Positions 12,026-22,788 of a DNA stretch of 64,000 bases are shown here, one piece after another (positions within the stretch are counted from its first letter, which is position 1; every line of letters starts with the position of its first letter). A program made the position numbers and the translations under genes. The DNA is taken from assembly GCA_030490835.1 (NCBI GenBank), contig CM059971.1, positions 68,838,224 through 68,902,223 on the forward strand, in the 5' to 3' direction. The notes beneath the pieces were generated by a model, which did not search any database, was not told where the DNA came from, and was given only the letters and a program-made list of their open reading frames with translations. This stretch comes from Annona cherimola. Taxonomy: Eukaryota > Streptophyta > Magnoliopsida > Magnoliales > Annonaceae.

Positions 12026-13029
12026 GTCGCTATTCTTCTTTGCGCTAGTGCGTTGAATATACACTCTTCTCCCGATGAAGATCTAGCAATGTCATATTTC
12101 ACATTAGTATAGATCAATTCACCACAATATTTATAAACAATGCACACAACTACAAATTAGTTTGGTTGTAATTTGTTTGCAATATATATAATCTTTTAAC
12201 AATCCGCTAACCTGTTTATTAAATAGATTATAAATGGGTTAGAGCTTAAGTTTCTTAAATAGGCTAATAAATAGACTAGGGTTAATTAGATTAGGATTAA
12301 GATTAGATTCTAACTCATCCAACCCAATCCATTAAAACCTATTGCCATGTGAGGAGAAGTGGAAAACTCAAGAGAAATCTGTGGGTCATTTGCACAGTAG
12401 ATCTTATAACTTTTTGTAATTTTAAATTAACATGTGTTTTGGATATTTGTTGGATAAAACCTACTATGTTTCAAGACGTTGTCATTAACTAGAGATGTTT
12501 GGTATTCACATGGGGTGGCATGGGATATGAACTCGTGGGTGTACAGTTTTCCATGCCAATAATTTTTTTCAATTAATAATCATATTTTTTTTTACTTTAT
12601 TCCTATATTTTAATCATTTTTTCTACCAACTCTCCTCCAAAAAATTTATTTTGATTGATATTGCACACAGTTATATTTGATATTACACTCAATCTCATTT
12701 ATGTGGAGATGAGAAGCTCTACCTGATCATAAGGGAGACAAATGAGCTCTCATCTATACTCTATGGAGATTCAACTCCGTAATACTAAATTATCACCTTT
12801 GGAGGTCGAGGCAACGTCTATTGGGATGCTACCTACGACTGTGACAAACTGGGCAACCTCCGGTTGGTCTTCTAGCAAACCTATTTATTTCAACTTTACT
12901 CATATCATTTCCTGTCAATTACATAATTTTCAAAATATTTTATTTTCTAGTTTCCATTTCATCCCACAATCCCTACAAAATTCAAATTACAGAAAATCCC
13001 CTAGCATAGTTACAAAGAGATTGATGATC
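12026..13029. other. AT-rich intergenic stretch next to the LINE-A target
   Basis: No gene recognised. An ATG at 12742 opens a frame that runs into LINE-A. The LINE insertion boundary at 13042/13043 shows that the upstream codons are unrelated flanking DNA. Confidence 0.55.
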
Positions 13030-13044
13030 AGAACTTCAAATGAT

Positions 13045-14207
13045 GGTGAAACTAATACTTGGAATATGGACTGCGTTGTGGCTGCTATGGGGGAGGTGAG
13101 GTGGCAAGAGGTTAACACGATTCCCCTTGCTAATGGACCAGTGGAGGATTGTGTGTTTTGGAAGCATGAACCTAACGGTTACTACACGGTTAAATCAGCA
13201 TACAGACTATTGTGCTCAGGTAACATTACCCCGGCCCCCCCAGGAACCTTCAAAGCAATATGGCGGCTGGAACTCCCATCAAAAGTAATTATTTTTGGAT
13301 GGAGACTTCTTAAAAATGCCCTTCCTACGTTGCAAAATCTAACTCGTAGGGGCATTGAGGTGGACCCTCACTGTGTGTTATGTAAGAATGAAATCGAAGA
13401 TGCAAATCACCTTTTTCTGAGGTGTGCAATGACACTGGGGGTTTGCAGAGATGCTACAAGGATGGCCTATCAAGATGCAACGATCCTAGAGACGTTGGAA
13501 TCTCTAATGAGGGAGAATAGGTCCGACGACCTTGCCTTCTTCATTCTTTGCTGTTGGAGGGTTTGGTTTCTGCGGAACAAATTCAAAGAGGAGGGATCCC
13601 AACCAATATTTATGGATACTTTGGCCTGGTGTGCGGAGTTTCTTCACCAACACAGGAATGTTAAATTGCTCGTTCAGTCGGGGGTGCTGGAAAGATCCTT
13701 AGTGCCCCGATGGTTCAAACCGCCACCGGGTTATGTGAAGATTAACGTTGATGCTCGAAATCATAGGGATCTGGGAGTGTTTGGGTGCGCAGCAGTGATC
13801 AGAGACTCTGGGGGCTCCTTTATTGCAGCGAGTGGATGGAAACACAGTGGAGTTGTGGATCCGCTACTGATGGAAGCTACTGTTTTCTTATTGGGGCTTA
13901 GATGGGCACTCCAAATTAATGTCAGACATACTCTGTTCGAGAGCGACTCTCTTACTCTCTGCAACTTTCTGGCTAATTCGGAACTCATTTCTTCCCCAGT
14001 GGGCTGTATTATTATGAAATCAGATCGATTATCAACGTGAATGGTTTCTATTCGGTCCATCATGTATTACGGCAAGGAAATGGTGTTGCTCATTCCTTAG
14101 CCGACTTGGTCTCAGTTTCTATTTTGAATCACCAGTTTTTGTGGGGTAACCCCCCTCTGTACAGACAATTTTTTTGCAATGAATTGCTTGGATTACTCAA
14201 TCCCTAA
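13045..14207 (+). pseudogene. LINE-A ORF2 C-terminal fragment (zf-RVT and RNase H)
   Basis: Encodes the zf-RVT region (CVLCKNEIEDANHLFLRC at about 13374-13427) and an RNase H fold (KINVDA, then MEATVF, then ESDSL) that would remove RNA from the RNA/DNA hybrid. The reading frame is open to the TGA at 14038-14040. A frameshift near 14005 breaks the RNase H C-terminus: the expected HHVLRQ..VAHSLADLVS continues in another frame at about 14055-14120. There is no start codon of its own, because the insertion is 5'-truncated. It is not expected to be functional. Confidence 0.85.
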
Positions 14208-14241
14208 CCCCTTTCATATCGAAAGGGGTCAAGGATAGAGT
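14195..14241 (+). other. LINE-A 3'-terminal stem-loop
   Basis: The inner stem CCCCTTTC/GAAAGGGG (8 bp, loop ATATC) and outer pairs ATCC/GGAT and ACTC/GAGT sit at the end of ORF2 and about 12 bases before TTTTATC and the poly(A). The equivalent position in LINE-B and LINE-C also folds, with different but paired bases. Confidence 0.7.
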
Positions 14242-14277
14242 GTATCCTTTTATCAAAAAAAAAAAGAACTTCAAATG

Positions 14278-16821
14278 CAAAAATATGAAACCTACAATTC
14301 TGCCCGGTTCTTATTTGGAAATATTTGAAATGTGGAGGATCTATTCTGCAAGGTACCAATGGTCACGGTTCAATACTGCCGGCAGTCATTAAAACCGAAA
14401 TGCTGCCCTCCTTTTTTAACCCATGGTGATTTATTTTATTCGAATACAACATATGCTAAATGATTTATTTATTGAAAATATGATAATTTTATATTATGGT
14501 GCATAATATAATAGAACTAATTCAATGGATTCACATGTATGGATTCACATGTACCCTTAGAATTTTCGTTTTACTAATTCATCCAATTTTTAATGTTAAT
14601 AATTTTTGGTATGTTCTAAAAATATAAAAATAGAAATAATGAAGGGCTTTGATCGAAAGAAATAATTAAAATCGACCTACAAAATTAAAAGCAGCACTTG
14701 TGCATAGGTGCTGCCGGGAGCATTCAATCATTTCCTCCCTTTTGCAGACGATATGATTAGCACTGCTGGCAGGCACTGAGACACGCATGTTGCCCTCATT
14801 TTTTAATGTATAATGATTTTTTTATTCCAATGAAGGGACTTTTTTTTTTTAACAATCGAGTTAACCCCACCCATTCGCATAACTCCCAACCCCAAGCATT
14901 TGAGGGGGAACAACTTTAAGGGAAGAGCAAATAAAATAATAATTTTTACTTATTTGGAAAGTGATAAAATTTTTAATAAAAAATTTTTAGAAAAGAAGTT
15001 TTTAAAATAAGGAAAAATAATATGATATAGTAGAGATAATAATAATAATTAAAGATAACAAAGTTAAAAAATAATTTAGACGTGTGAGTAATTGTGTAGA
15101 AATAATTGAAAAGTAAAATAGTTGCATATAAAGAAGTAAAGAAATAATTTAAAAAATAAAATAATTGTATAAAAAGTGAAAAATTTTAGTTTGAAATATT
15201 TTTTAGTTTCACAAACGCCCATTTAATTTCAAACTTAGGAATAGATTATCATATCAACCACTTGTGTGAAAAATCTACAACATTTACTATAAAATCCACC
15301 AGACTTCAAACTTCGGACCTCCAACTCTACTTACCCTTATAAACATTGATGTCAATAATTTAGTTATCCAAATGTGACGATTCAAGGCATGTATAATATG
15401 TTTTAGTCACAGCTATTAGGAAATATCTTCAAATCTAAGTACCCAATAATGGCATTAATTCTCGAGTTAGGTGGCCTAATATTTTAATTTGTGTCTGATT
15501 ATATGTTTGTTGGTCTCACTATCATTTTTAAAAGCTAACAGAACATTAAAAAACTAACGAGTTACATGGGAGCCATAAAAAACTTATCAGTATTCTCATG
15601 CTTTCATTTTATCATGATCAACACCCATGTTCCATCAATCATTTTTCCAGCTTTATTGCCCTTTGTTGTTTTCTGTGTTTGACGTGGAAAGGGCAGCCAT
15701 TTTCAACCAGCGCTGATCTCGAAACTGACTGCCGTTGATGCTCTCGGAGCCCAATCCGACTGCTAATTTTTCCAGCTTGACTTGTTCATATGGCCCCTTT
15801 GACACCATTTGGAAATGCCTCCCACTTGAATATATCAACTTGTCTATAAATAAATTTTTTTATTATGATGTGACATTTATGCTTATCTTGAGGTGCAACT
15901 TAGGATAAGTATGTTAATGTTCTTATTTTACTACCTATAGAATTCGATTTGTTTTAAGTTAAAAAAAATTCAATTCAATTAGCATACGGTAGGTTTCAAG
16001 GCCGAAGTAACCATAAGTTCATAACTAACCCTAATTATTAATATATATTTAATATATCATTCATGAAGTATGTTATATATATTTAAATAGATAAATTATA
16101 TTTTTTAAATTTATAGAAATTTATATTTTATCTATTATTTACTATATTAAATAGATATATTTTAATATTATATTATATTATTATCATGTGATTATAGGTG
16201 CTTAAAAAAAATTTGTAGTAGAATTATATATTTCAAATATAATAAGAGTACAATCCTAAAAAAATCAATTTGACACTGAAACGAATCAAATCGGCCTTAA
16301 AAAAACATGGATGATAGGCTTTGAACGACCCAACCTTAAATACATAAGGTACAAGTTTTTGAAAATAAAATAAAGATAGAACTCAACTCAAACTGCATCC
16401 TTATTCCTGTAAGTCAATTCTTTGTCCCCCCATTTTTTTATATTTTAAATTATTATTTTCTATTTTAATTTTAAAATTAATAGTGATTCTTAGGAATCCC
16501 TTGATTAACATTTTAATAAATTAACTTGTAAAATATAATATATTCATTGTGTTGAAAAATGTTTTCATATTGAGAAAAGATTTTTCGAGTTACGATAAAT
16601 AGTCCAAAAGTAATGGTTAAACATTTTAGTTTTGTGATGCTCTAAAACTTTTATTAATGATCAATATGATGACTATTTTCTTCGCTAAATTATAAATATT
16701 TTAAATTTATTAATTAATTGAATTTCATAAATCAATCCATTAAAGCATTAAAACAAAAGGGTTGAGTCTGCGACTTTTTATGATGACGACTTAGCATCAC
16801 CTCGTACTTTTAGGAACTTGA
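14278..16821. other. Intergenic stretch with MITE debris and a 61-codon ORF
   Basis: Positions 14375-14440 and 14762-14830 share phrases (TGCTG/CGGCAGnCA, ATGnTGCCCTC, TTTTTTAA) and look like a decayed duplication. Positions 14955-15223 resemble the Tourist-like family in reverse orientation. At 15653-15838 (- strand) a 61-codon ORF in a more GC-rich patch starts MIYSSGRHFQMVSKGPYEQ. It is unlike its AT-rich surroundings but matches no family I know. The rest is AT-rich. Confidence 0.45.
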
Positions 16822-17180
16822 TTCCTTACACATGGGTGCACTTACACGCGGTGCACCCGAGTGCATTTAATACATTTTTTATTTTTTAACTTTTTAATAT
16901 AACTATTAATTTAGGTGTCTTTAACATGTATATCAAGTTTTATGATTTTTGAAGGTTTTAGATATTTATTTTTTATTTTTAAAAATCAATGGCATTTTTA
17001 GTAATTTTAAATTACTAAAGTGCCACTGATTTTCAAAAATAAAAAAACAAATATCTAAAAATTTCTAAAAATGATAAAACTTGATATAAATGTTAAATAC
17101 ACTTAGATTAACAGTTGTATAAAAAATTTCAAAAAAATGAATTAAAGCACTCAGGTGCACTATATCAGAATCCATACTTT
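16822..17180. mobile_element. Foldback element, CCCGGG-ended family, copy 3
   Basis: The ends carry GGTGCACCCGAGTGCA and CACTCAGGTGCAC. The arms (GATATTTATTTTTTATTTTTAAAAATCA and the complement) fold around 17010, as in the copies at 623 and 46066. The central pair is TGGCATTTTTAG/AAAGTGCCA. The termini are eroded, so limits are approximate. Confidence 0.6.
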
Positions 17181-17279
17181 TATCTTGCAACTATTGTTTT
17201 GGTAGGAAAATACTTACGTTTGTAAGCTTTGTTTTTTTTTTAAAAAAAAAAATACTTCTAATCCACTCGCCGTATAGTC

Positions 17280-17490
17280 ATGAGTTGACAGAAAGTGTCG
17301 ATAATATAGGTAATGATGAGGTATAAAGAGAATAAAGTTACAAATAAATATGTTAGTTGTATATATAGTTGCATAAAAATGATTAAAAAATATGATAATT
17401 TGTATAAAAAAGTGAAAAATAATTAAAAAAATGATAATTATGAAAAGTTAAAAGTTTTTTATTAAAAAATTTTACACCAAACACACCCTA
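17280..17490 (-). mobile_element. Tourist-like MITE, reverse copy (partial)
   Basis: The right end CCAAACACACCC and the A-rich interior (ATAATTTGTATAAAAAAGTG) match the Tourist-like family in reverse. The left end is eroded. It lies 130 bases from a forward copy, so the pair forms a large inverted repeat. Confidence 0.55.
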
Positions 17491-17619
17491 CGTTTCTAAA
17501 AAACGTGAAAAGTAAAATTACAATGCCTTCAGCTTTTTTTTTTTTTTTAAAAAAAAAGAGGCCAAACGGAACCTAACTATGATGAGATTTGTAATCCATT
17601 TCAAAAAATTTTAAAAAGC

Positions 17620-17900
17620 GATGTAACTGGTATCTTGTTTCAATAAAACTTTTGCGCCAAAACTTTTCATTCTCCAAAACTACCATATTTTTAAATTATT
17701 TTTCCACATATTCTCACACAAATTAGTCTACTTTTCAATTATTTCCTCACAACTACTTATATAACTCATCTATCTATTTTAACTTTATTTTCTTTATTTC
17801 TTATAATTACTTTTATCATGTTACGTCATTTTCTCTCATTTTAAAAACTTTTATATCAAAAAATTTCATCCAAAATTTTTATCACTGGGTAAACATTGAC
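17620..17900 (+). mobile_element. Tourist-like MITE, forward copy (partial)
   Basis: The interior matches the copy at 145 in order (TTTTCAATTATTTCCTCACAA, then CTATCTATTTTAACTTTATT, then the ATGTTACGTCATTTTCT region). The terminal GGGTGTGTTTG motif is decayed at both ends. Confidence 0.55.
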
Positions 17901-18122
17901 ATTTTTCCAAAACACTTAACTGTTGTGAGAAGGATGTTTTTGTAAATAAAATTACAAGCAGAAGCATTTTTGCAAAATTGAATAGCTTTGGGAGGAAAAT
18001 GAAAATATCCCTATTTTCTTTTATTATCTCTTTTTACCATTATATACTTTTGGCATGTGTGGGAAGCATATTTAAGAAATTAAACTTTTTAAAAGTGTAA
18101 ATTCCATTTATACAAGATTCAA

Positions 18123-18985
18123 GGGTAATTTACAAATATACCAACATAATTGAACCATAATTACAAATATATTCACTTAGTTTGAGAAATTGTAAATAAT
18201 CGTGATATAATTTGACTATAATTACATACAATCATGGCGCCATTACAAATCCTTTAAGGAGTCATCACAGCGTGAGTATATTTGTAATTTATATGGGTAT
18301 ATTTGCAATTTAGAATCTAAGTGGATATATTTATAATTATGGTCAAACTATGTAAGTATATTAGTAATTTATTTTTTTATAATTTTTGGATATATGTATT
18401 TTTTCTAAATTTTAAAAATTAACAATTTTTAAGTAATTTAATACATTCCAAGAATTAACAATCATGCCACTGAGGTCGTGCCTCAGTGGTGCAGGACATG
18501 ACCTTACAAGTAGGTGGTCCTGGGTTCAAATCTCCCCCGTAGCATTTATGAAGTGGTGGCGTTGCAAGTCTCCTCAAGTTTGTGGGAGCCGTCCACCGGT
18601 GGGAAAGTTTAGAAGTAGTAGATAATTATTAGCAAATTGTAAGAATGTCTCAGAATTTAATTGCAATACCAGTTGAGATTGTATTGTATGAATACTTATC
18701 AAAAAAAGAATTAACAATCATGAAAGTAATTTTTAAGTGTGCAAATGCACATATATCCAAAATTATAAATAATAATTTACAAATATACCCACTAGTTTGA
18801 CCAAAATTGCAAATATATCTATAGTTTCCACATAGTTACAAATATACTTGCACCGTGATGACACCTTGACGACATAGTATATTTATAATTATAATTAAGT
18901 TGTGTGAAATTACTTACAATTTTTGAAATTTAGTGAATATATTTATAATTATAGTTAAACTATATGAGTATATTACAAATTACCC
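18123..18985. mobile_element. Long foldback element (Mutator-like TSD) hosting a SINE
   Basis: The left arm (18123 to about 18400) and right arm (about 18740 to 18985) are imperfect inverted repeats of roughly 250-280 bases. They begin GGGTAATTTACAAATATAC and end with its complement ATTACAAATTACCC. The flanking 9 bases are AAGATTCAA and AAGCTCCAA (7 of 9). The single-stranded loop region between the arms holds a SINE with its own 17-bp TSD. A smaller relative lies at 19567-19951. No coding capacity. Confidence 0.75.
18467..18705 (+). mobile_element. tRNA-derived SINE
   Basis: A 239-bp element flanked by a perfect 17-bp direct repeat AAGAATTAACAATCATG (18450-18466 and 18706-18722). The head has a tRNA-like Pol III promoter: a box A region TGCCTCAGTGG and box B GGGTTCAAATCTC about 35 bases further on. 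The tail ends ACTTATC and a short A run. A small stem CAATAC/GTATTG lies just before the tail. LINE-A ends TTTTATC plus poly(A), so this SINE plausibly uses that LINE's reverse transcriptase. The parent tRNA was not identified. Confidence 0.88.
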
Positions 18986-19566
18986 AAGCTCCAATCATTT
19001 GCCGTTGGGCCACCCATCATGGCCAAGGCATATGGAACAGCTTCTATCCCAATGTCCTTTGAAGATGAAGAAATACCAGAGGGAGAAGGAAGCAGCCCAT
19101 TGAAACTTGAAAGAATGGAATTGGGGACATGCATGCACGCATGCTTATTCTATGTAACCGGCCAATCATCCTCCGTGGTTGACCCTTGCGTGGATTTTAT
19201 ATGATTTCATATGAAAATATGAATTCTCCCCTATCCGCATTTCCCATATATTTGACTCGGACGACTGCATAAAAAAGTTCTTTAATTTTGAAGGACAATT
19301 CTAGACAGTTATCGGTACAGCTCAAGAAGCTTAAGTCGTTGCTCCAAACCGTTGTATTGGGCGATTTAATTGCTGGCCGTTTTAGACGCTAAAGGATATA
19401 TGGGCATATAGAGTAGAAAATGTCTATGCTTTCTTCATCTATAAAATTGAGGAATGATTCAAATATTTATCTAAGAGTGAAAGCTACCATTCTTACCCTT
19501 TGTTTTTTTAAAAAAAAATTTTACAATTTAAATTATTTATCATGCTTATTCATACATATTTATTTA
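18986..19566 (+). other. Intergenic patch with a 61-codon ORF
   Basis: At 19019-19204 an ORF starts MAKAYGTASIPMSFEDEEIPEGEGSS when reading through, in a locally less AT-rich patch. The acidic, Glu-rich stretch looks protein-like, but I recognise no family and see no splice-supported partner exons. It may be a gene fragment. The rest of the interval is AT-rich. Confidence 0.3.
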
Positions 19567-19951
19567 GGGTAATTTACAAATATATCAACTAGTTTGACCA
19601 TAATTACAAATATGCCTACATAGTTTTAGAAATTATAAATGATCCCACATAGTTTGACTATAATTATAAATATATGGACATTATTATGATATCATTATTG
19701 CATCATTATAATATAGATGTATTTGCACAAATAGGCAAACTACGTATATATACTTTTAAAAACTAAATGTACATACTTGATTTTTAAAATTGCAATTATA
19801 CTTATATTGTGACAGTGCAGTAACGACGCTATAACGGAGTATATATATTTGTAATTATGATTAAACTATGATAGAATTATTTGAATTTCTGAAACTATAT
19901 GGTTATATTTATTATTATGATCAAATCAATGGGTGTATTTGCAAATCACCC
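19567..19951. mobile_element. Foldback element related to the one at 18123
   Basis: The ends GGGTAATTTACAAATATA and TATTTGCAAATCACCC are inverted repeats and the arms are imperfect inverted copies. The flanks are a perfect 9-bp TSD ATTTATTTA (19558-19566 and 19952-19960), consistent with Mutator-like mobilisation. Confidence 0.8.
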
Positions 19952-20829
19952 ATTTATTTATGATTCTAAAATTGCAAACTTTTATATTATATATATACTA
20001 TACTTTTTTGAAATTTTTTAATAATTATATACCCACTCTCAAAAGATATTATTGTTTACGAGATGTAAGTATCAAATAAAAATTATTTTTATAGCATGAT
20101 AAAATAAGATATATTAAACATGATCATTAGTTTAGATTCTAGAAAATATATTTTAAAATTTAAAAGTTAAGAGTAAGCACGGAGGCGTCGACGTTTAGAT
20201 AAGTATTGAATCACTATTCCTGTAAATATTTGAGAAAAATAACATATTGCAATACATTTTATAAAAAAATGTTAACATTAATACATACAAACACATCTAC
20301 AATAGTGAATACACATTTTATGTAATCAATTATAAGTTGTATGATTGTATACTAATAAGTGGTTATAGATTATTAGCCGAGTCATCCACTTTTCAATTAA
20401 TTACTTCATGATTATAATTAATTTCTATTTTTATAAATTTCATTATAGCAATATTATAGTAAAAATTTAACAAAATAATACAAATTTAAAAAATAATGCA
20501 AAAGATTCCCGAAATTGTAGCAGTATAAAATATATGTTACATCAAACAATACAAGTTAATAAAAAAATATAATAAAGTAAAATTAATCCGTGAAATAGTA
20601 GCGTATGAAAAATGTGTTACCTTAAATAAAATTGCCTCATTATGCATAAAATTGTATATTTTACTATATATTCTTAATCGAAATAAAATAATTTAATTTA
20701 TGCAAATATAACTCAATTAAATATAACAAAATTTACAGTTAGATGCTCATTACTTGTGGTTAATTAGAGGTCTAAAAGATTCTAAACCAATCAGATGCAC
20801 ATTGCTTGTGGTTAAGAAGAGGGTCAAAT
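19952..20829. other. AT-rich intergenic stretch ending at the LINE-B target
   Basis: No gene recognised. At 20741-20770 and 20793-20822 a 30-bp phrase (AGATGCnCATTnCTTGTGGTTAA...) is repeated at a 52-base offset. LINE-B inserted at the end of the second copy. Confidence 0.55.
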
Positions 20830-21009
20830 AAGAACCGACTACCAGTCTATCCCCTGTAGGTCCGATAGACATTGGTGGTGTGCTCGGACCTGGGTGATGG
20901 TAACGGGAGAAGACAAGGGAGATTAGAAGGAAATTGATAGCAGGAGATAGTGGGCGATCGGGGGAATTTCGACACTCAGGCAAGACGGGAACGAAACAGA
21001 GTGTTTGCC

Positions 21010-22788
21010 ATGAACCCGAACATTGGAATGTTGCTTGGCGAGGAACTTCAGACACTGGCGATTTCCACCACAGCGATTAAAAAGGTTTCCCCGGGATCAG
21101 AGGCCTCGATCTTGTGCTCGTTGTGGTCGTCCAAGGTGTATAACAAAGAGGTCTTCAAATCTATTAAGCGTAGACTGTGGAGGCCGAAACACTCATGCCG
21201 ATTCAACGAAGTGGGTGAGAATCTGTATCAAGTAGTTTTGGGGGAGCTAGAGGACAAGAACCGAGTTGTTAATGGCTGTCCATGGCTGTATGAACGACAA
21301 CTGGTGTTAATCTCGGAGCTGAAAGAAGAAATTGATATCGCACATATCATGCTTGTGAAAACGCCGCTAAGAATGCACGTTTCTGGAATTCCCTTTATGA
21401 TTGACAAAACCATTTTAGGGACACACATTGGAACAACATTTGAAAGCTGGACAGAAATGGAGGTATCAGAAACGGAAATCAGGATGAAGGTGGTCGTTGA
21501 TTGCCGAAAGCCTCTCAGACGAGGCATGTATATACAAATCGCTTCCCAACAGAAGCAATGGTTATCGTTTCAGTACGATAAGCTGCCGCTGTTCTTCTAC
21601 ATGTGTGGGGTGATGGGGCATATCCATAAGGAATGCAAGAAAGGTACTATGAGGCAGCAGCAACTGGCGGAAGAGGAGATGCCTTATGGCAGCTGGCTGA
21701 GAACAGGGATCAAACACTTAAAGCCTAGGTTCGATGCCCACAATACCAACAGAGTTGTACCAGTTAAGTACACTGGGGACCTCGTGATCAGAGGAGATCA
21801 TGAAGAGGGGACTGCTGCTAGCCTGAAAGGTGGCAGATGTGCAAACTGCGGTGAGAGAGAACTGGAAGAAGGGGGGCAACAGACGACCTCTCCTCGCTCC
21901 TACGAGCGCCTCTCCGACATGTATCCCTCATGGCCTCATGATGAAGGAGGCAGACTCATGACTGCTGTAGATCCTGCGACCCAAGCAGCTGAAGATAGGC
22001 CACGAGAACAATCCGTATGGCCTCAAGATGGAGAAGGCAGATGCATAACTGCTGAACGGCACTTGCCAATGCAGGGGGCAGCCTCGTGGCATCATGTTGA
22101 ACGAAACCTGCCAATGCAGAGGGAAGATTCATGGCCTCATGATGGAGGAGGCAGCCTCAAGAATGCTAAACTGGACCGGTCATGGCAGGAGGCAGTTCCA
22201 GCGAGCCTTGGAGCTGAAGATAGGCAACGAGAACACTCCTACCCAGGTTTCCAGCAACCTATGGAGCGGTGGCATGCTGATGGCGTCAGCGCATTGGTCA
22301 TCTCACCATCTGTGCTGAACTACAAGGTGGGGGGTGGAAGCCAGTCCAGTCTTGACAAGGGGCAGCAGGAATGGGGAAGGCACACGGCACCAGCTGGGGC
22401 AGTTTCAGTAGTAACACAATTGGGGGTAAGAAGAAGGAGCTCAAACAAAATTGATGAGGAAGATGAGGAGCTGAGGAAGCAATTGGATGAAGGGGAGGAT
22501 ACGGGGCTGGTTGAAGTTCAGATTGGGCTAAGGGAGGAAAGGTACGGGATTGGACAAGGCCCTTCGAGACCTATGGGAAAGAAGGGAAGATGGAAGAAGA
22601 GGGTCAGACCGAGGAATGAGAATGAAGATTGGGCTCTACTGGATGCCCAAATGACAGATCACCAGAAAAGGGGTAGAACCAGCGACGGGATTGTACAGGG
22701 GGAAGCACAGAAACGAAGAAGGATCTCTGGGACTTCCGAAATGGGAGAGGCGGGGGCTGCGGAAAGTGCGCAGCCCCGCCTCGCCTAA
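21010..22788 (+). CDS. LINE-B ORF1 (gag-like nucleic-acid-binding protein)
   Basis: An uninterrupted frame of 592 codons. The frame opens at 20941 after a TAG at 20938-20940. The first ATG is 21010 (MNPNIGMLLGEELQ), preceded only by a GTG at 20950. Residues 40-190 resemble the DUF4283 domain of plant LINE/gag-like proteins (LYQVVLGELEDKNRVV, PWLYERQLVLI, VWVRVSGIPF-type region). Next is a zinc-knuckle-like MCGVMGHIHKEC at about residues 198-209. The expected first Cys of the CCHC is Phe here, so the knuckle may not bind zinc normally. The C-terminal half is low complexity, Glu/Gly-rich and then basic, with several near-repeats of SWPHDGGG. It would coat LINE RNA and deliver it to the nucleus. 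The stop TAA is one base from the ORF2 ATG. Confidence 0.82.
   Translation: MNPNIGMLLGEELQTLAISTTAIKKVSPGSEASILCSLWSSKVYNKEVFKSIKRRLWRPKHSCRFNEVGENLYQVVLGELEDKNRVVNGCPWLYERQLVLISELKEEIDIAHIMLVKTPLRMHVSGIPFMIDKTILGTHIGTTFESWTEMEVSETEIRMKVVVDCRKPLRRGMYIQIASQQKQWLSFQYDKLPLFFYMCGVMGHIHKECKKGTMRQQQLAEEEMPYGSWLRTGIKHLKPRFDAHNTNRVVPVKYTGDLVIRGDHEEGTAASLKGGRCANCGERELEEGGQQTTSPRSYERLSDMYPSWPHDEGGRLMTAVDPATQAAEDRPREQSVWPQDGEGRCITAERHLPMQGAASWHHVERNLPMQREDSWPHDGGGSLKNAKLDRSWQEAVPASLGAEDRQREHSYPGFQQPMERWHADGVSALVISPSVLNYKVGGGSQSSLDKGQQEWGRHTAPAGAVSVVTQLGVRRRSSNKIDEEDEELRKQLDEGEDTGLVEVQIGLREERYGIGQGPSRPMGKKGRWKKRVRPRNENEDWALLDAQMTDHQKRGRTSDGIVQGEAQKRRRISGTSEMGEAGAAESAQPRLA

Larger units (their letters stand above)
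13043..14264 (+). mobile_element. LINE-A: 5'-truncated L1-type LINE
   Basis: Bounded by a perfect 13-bp TSD, AGAACTTCAAATG, at 13030-13042 and 14265-14277. It ends TTTTATC followed by a run of A, typical of target-primed reverse transcription. Only the last 1.2 kb of the LINE was inserted: the end of the reverse transcriptase region, a zinc-knuckle-like domain, RNase H and a short 3' tail. It belongs to the same family as LINE-B, with matched phrases such as LPSKVIIFGWRL and EDANHLF. Confidence 0.93.

Noticed and set aside
11584..12048. 154-codon ORF over the pyrimidine-rich tract
   Set aside because: Its Leu/Ser/Phe-rich product is what any C/T tract encodes.
12742..13042. Long ORF start upstream of LINE-A
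   Set aside because: The 13-bp TSD places the LINE boundary at 13042/13043. The upstream codons are flanking DNA read by chance into the LINE frame.
20950..21009. Start of LINE-B ORF1 at 20950
   Set aside because: The codon there is GTG and a TAG lies just upstream. The first ATG in frame is 21010.
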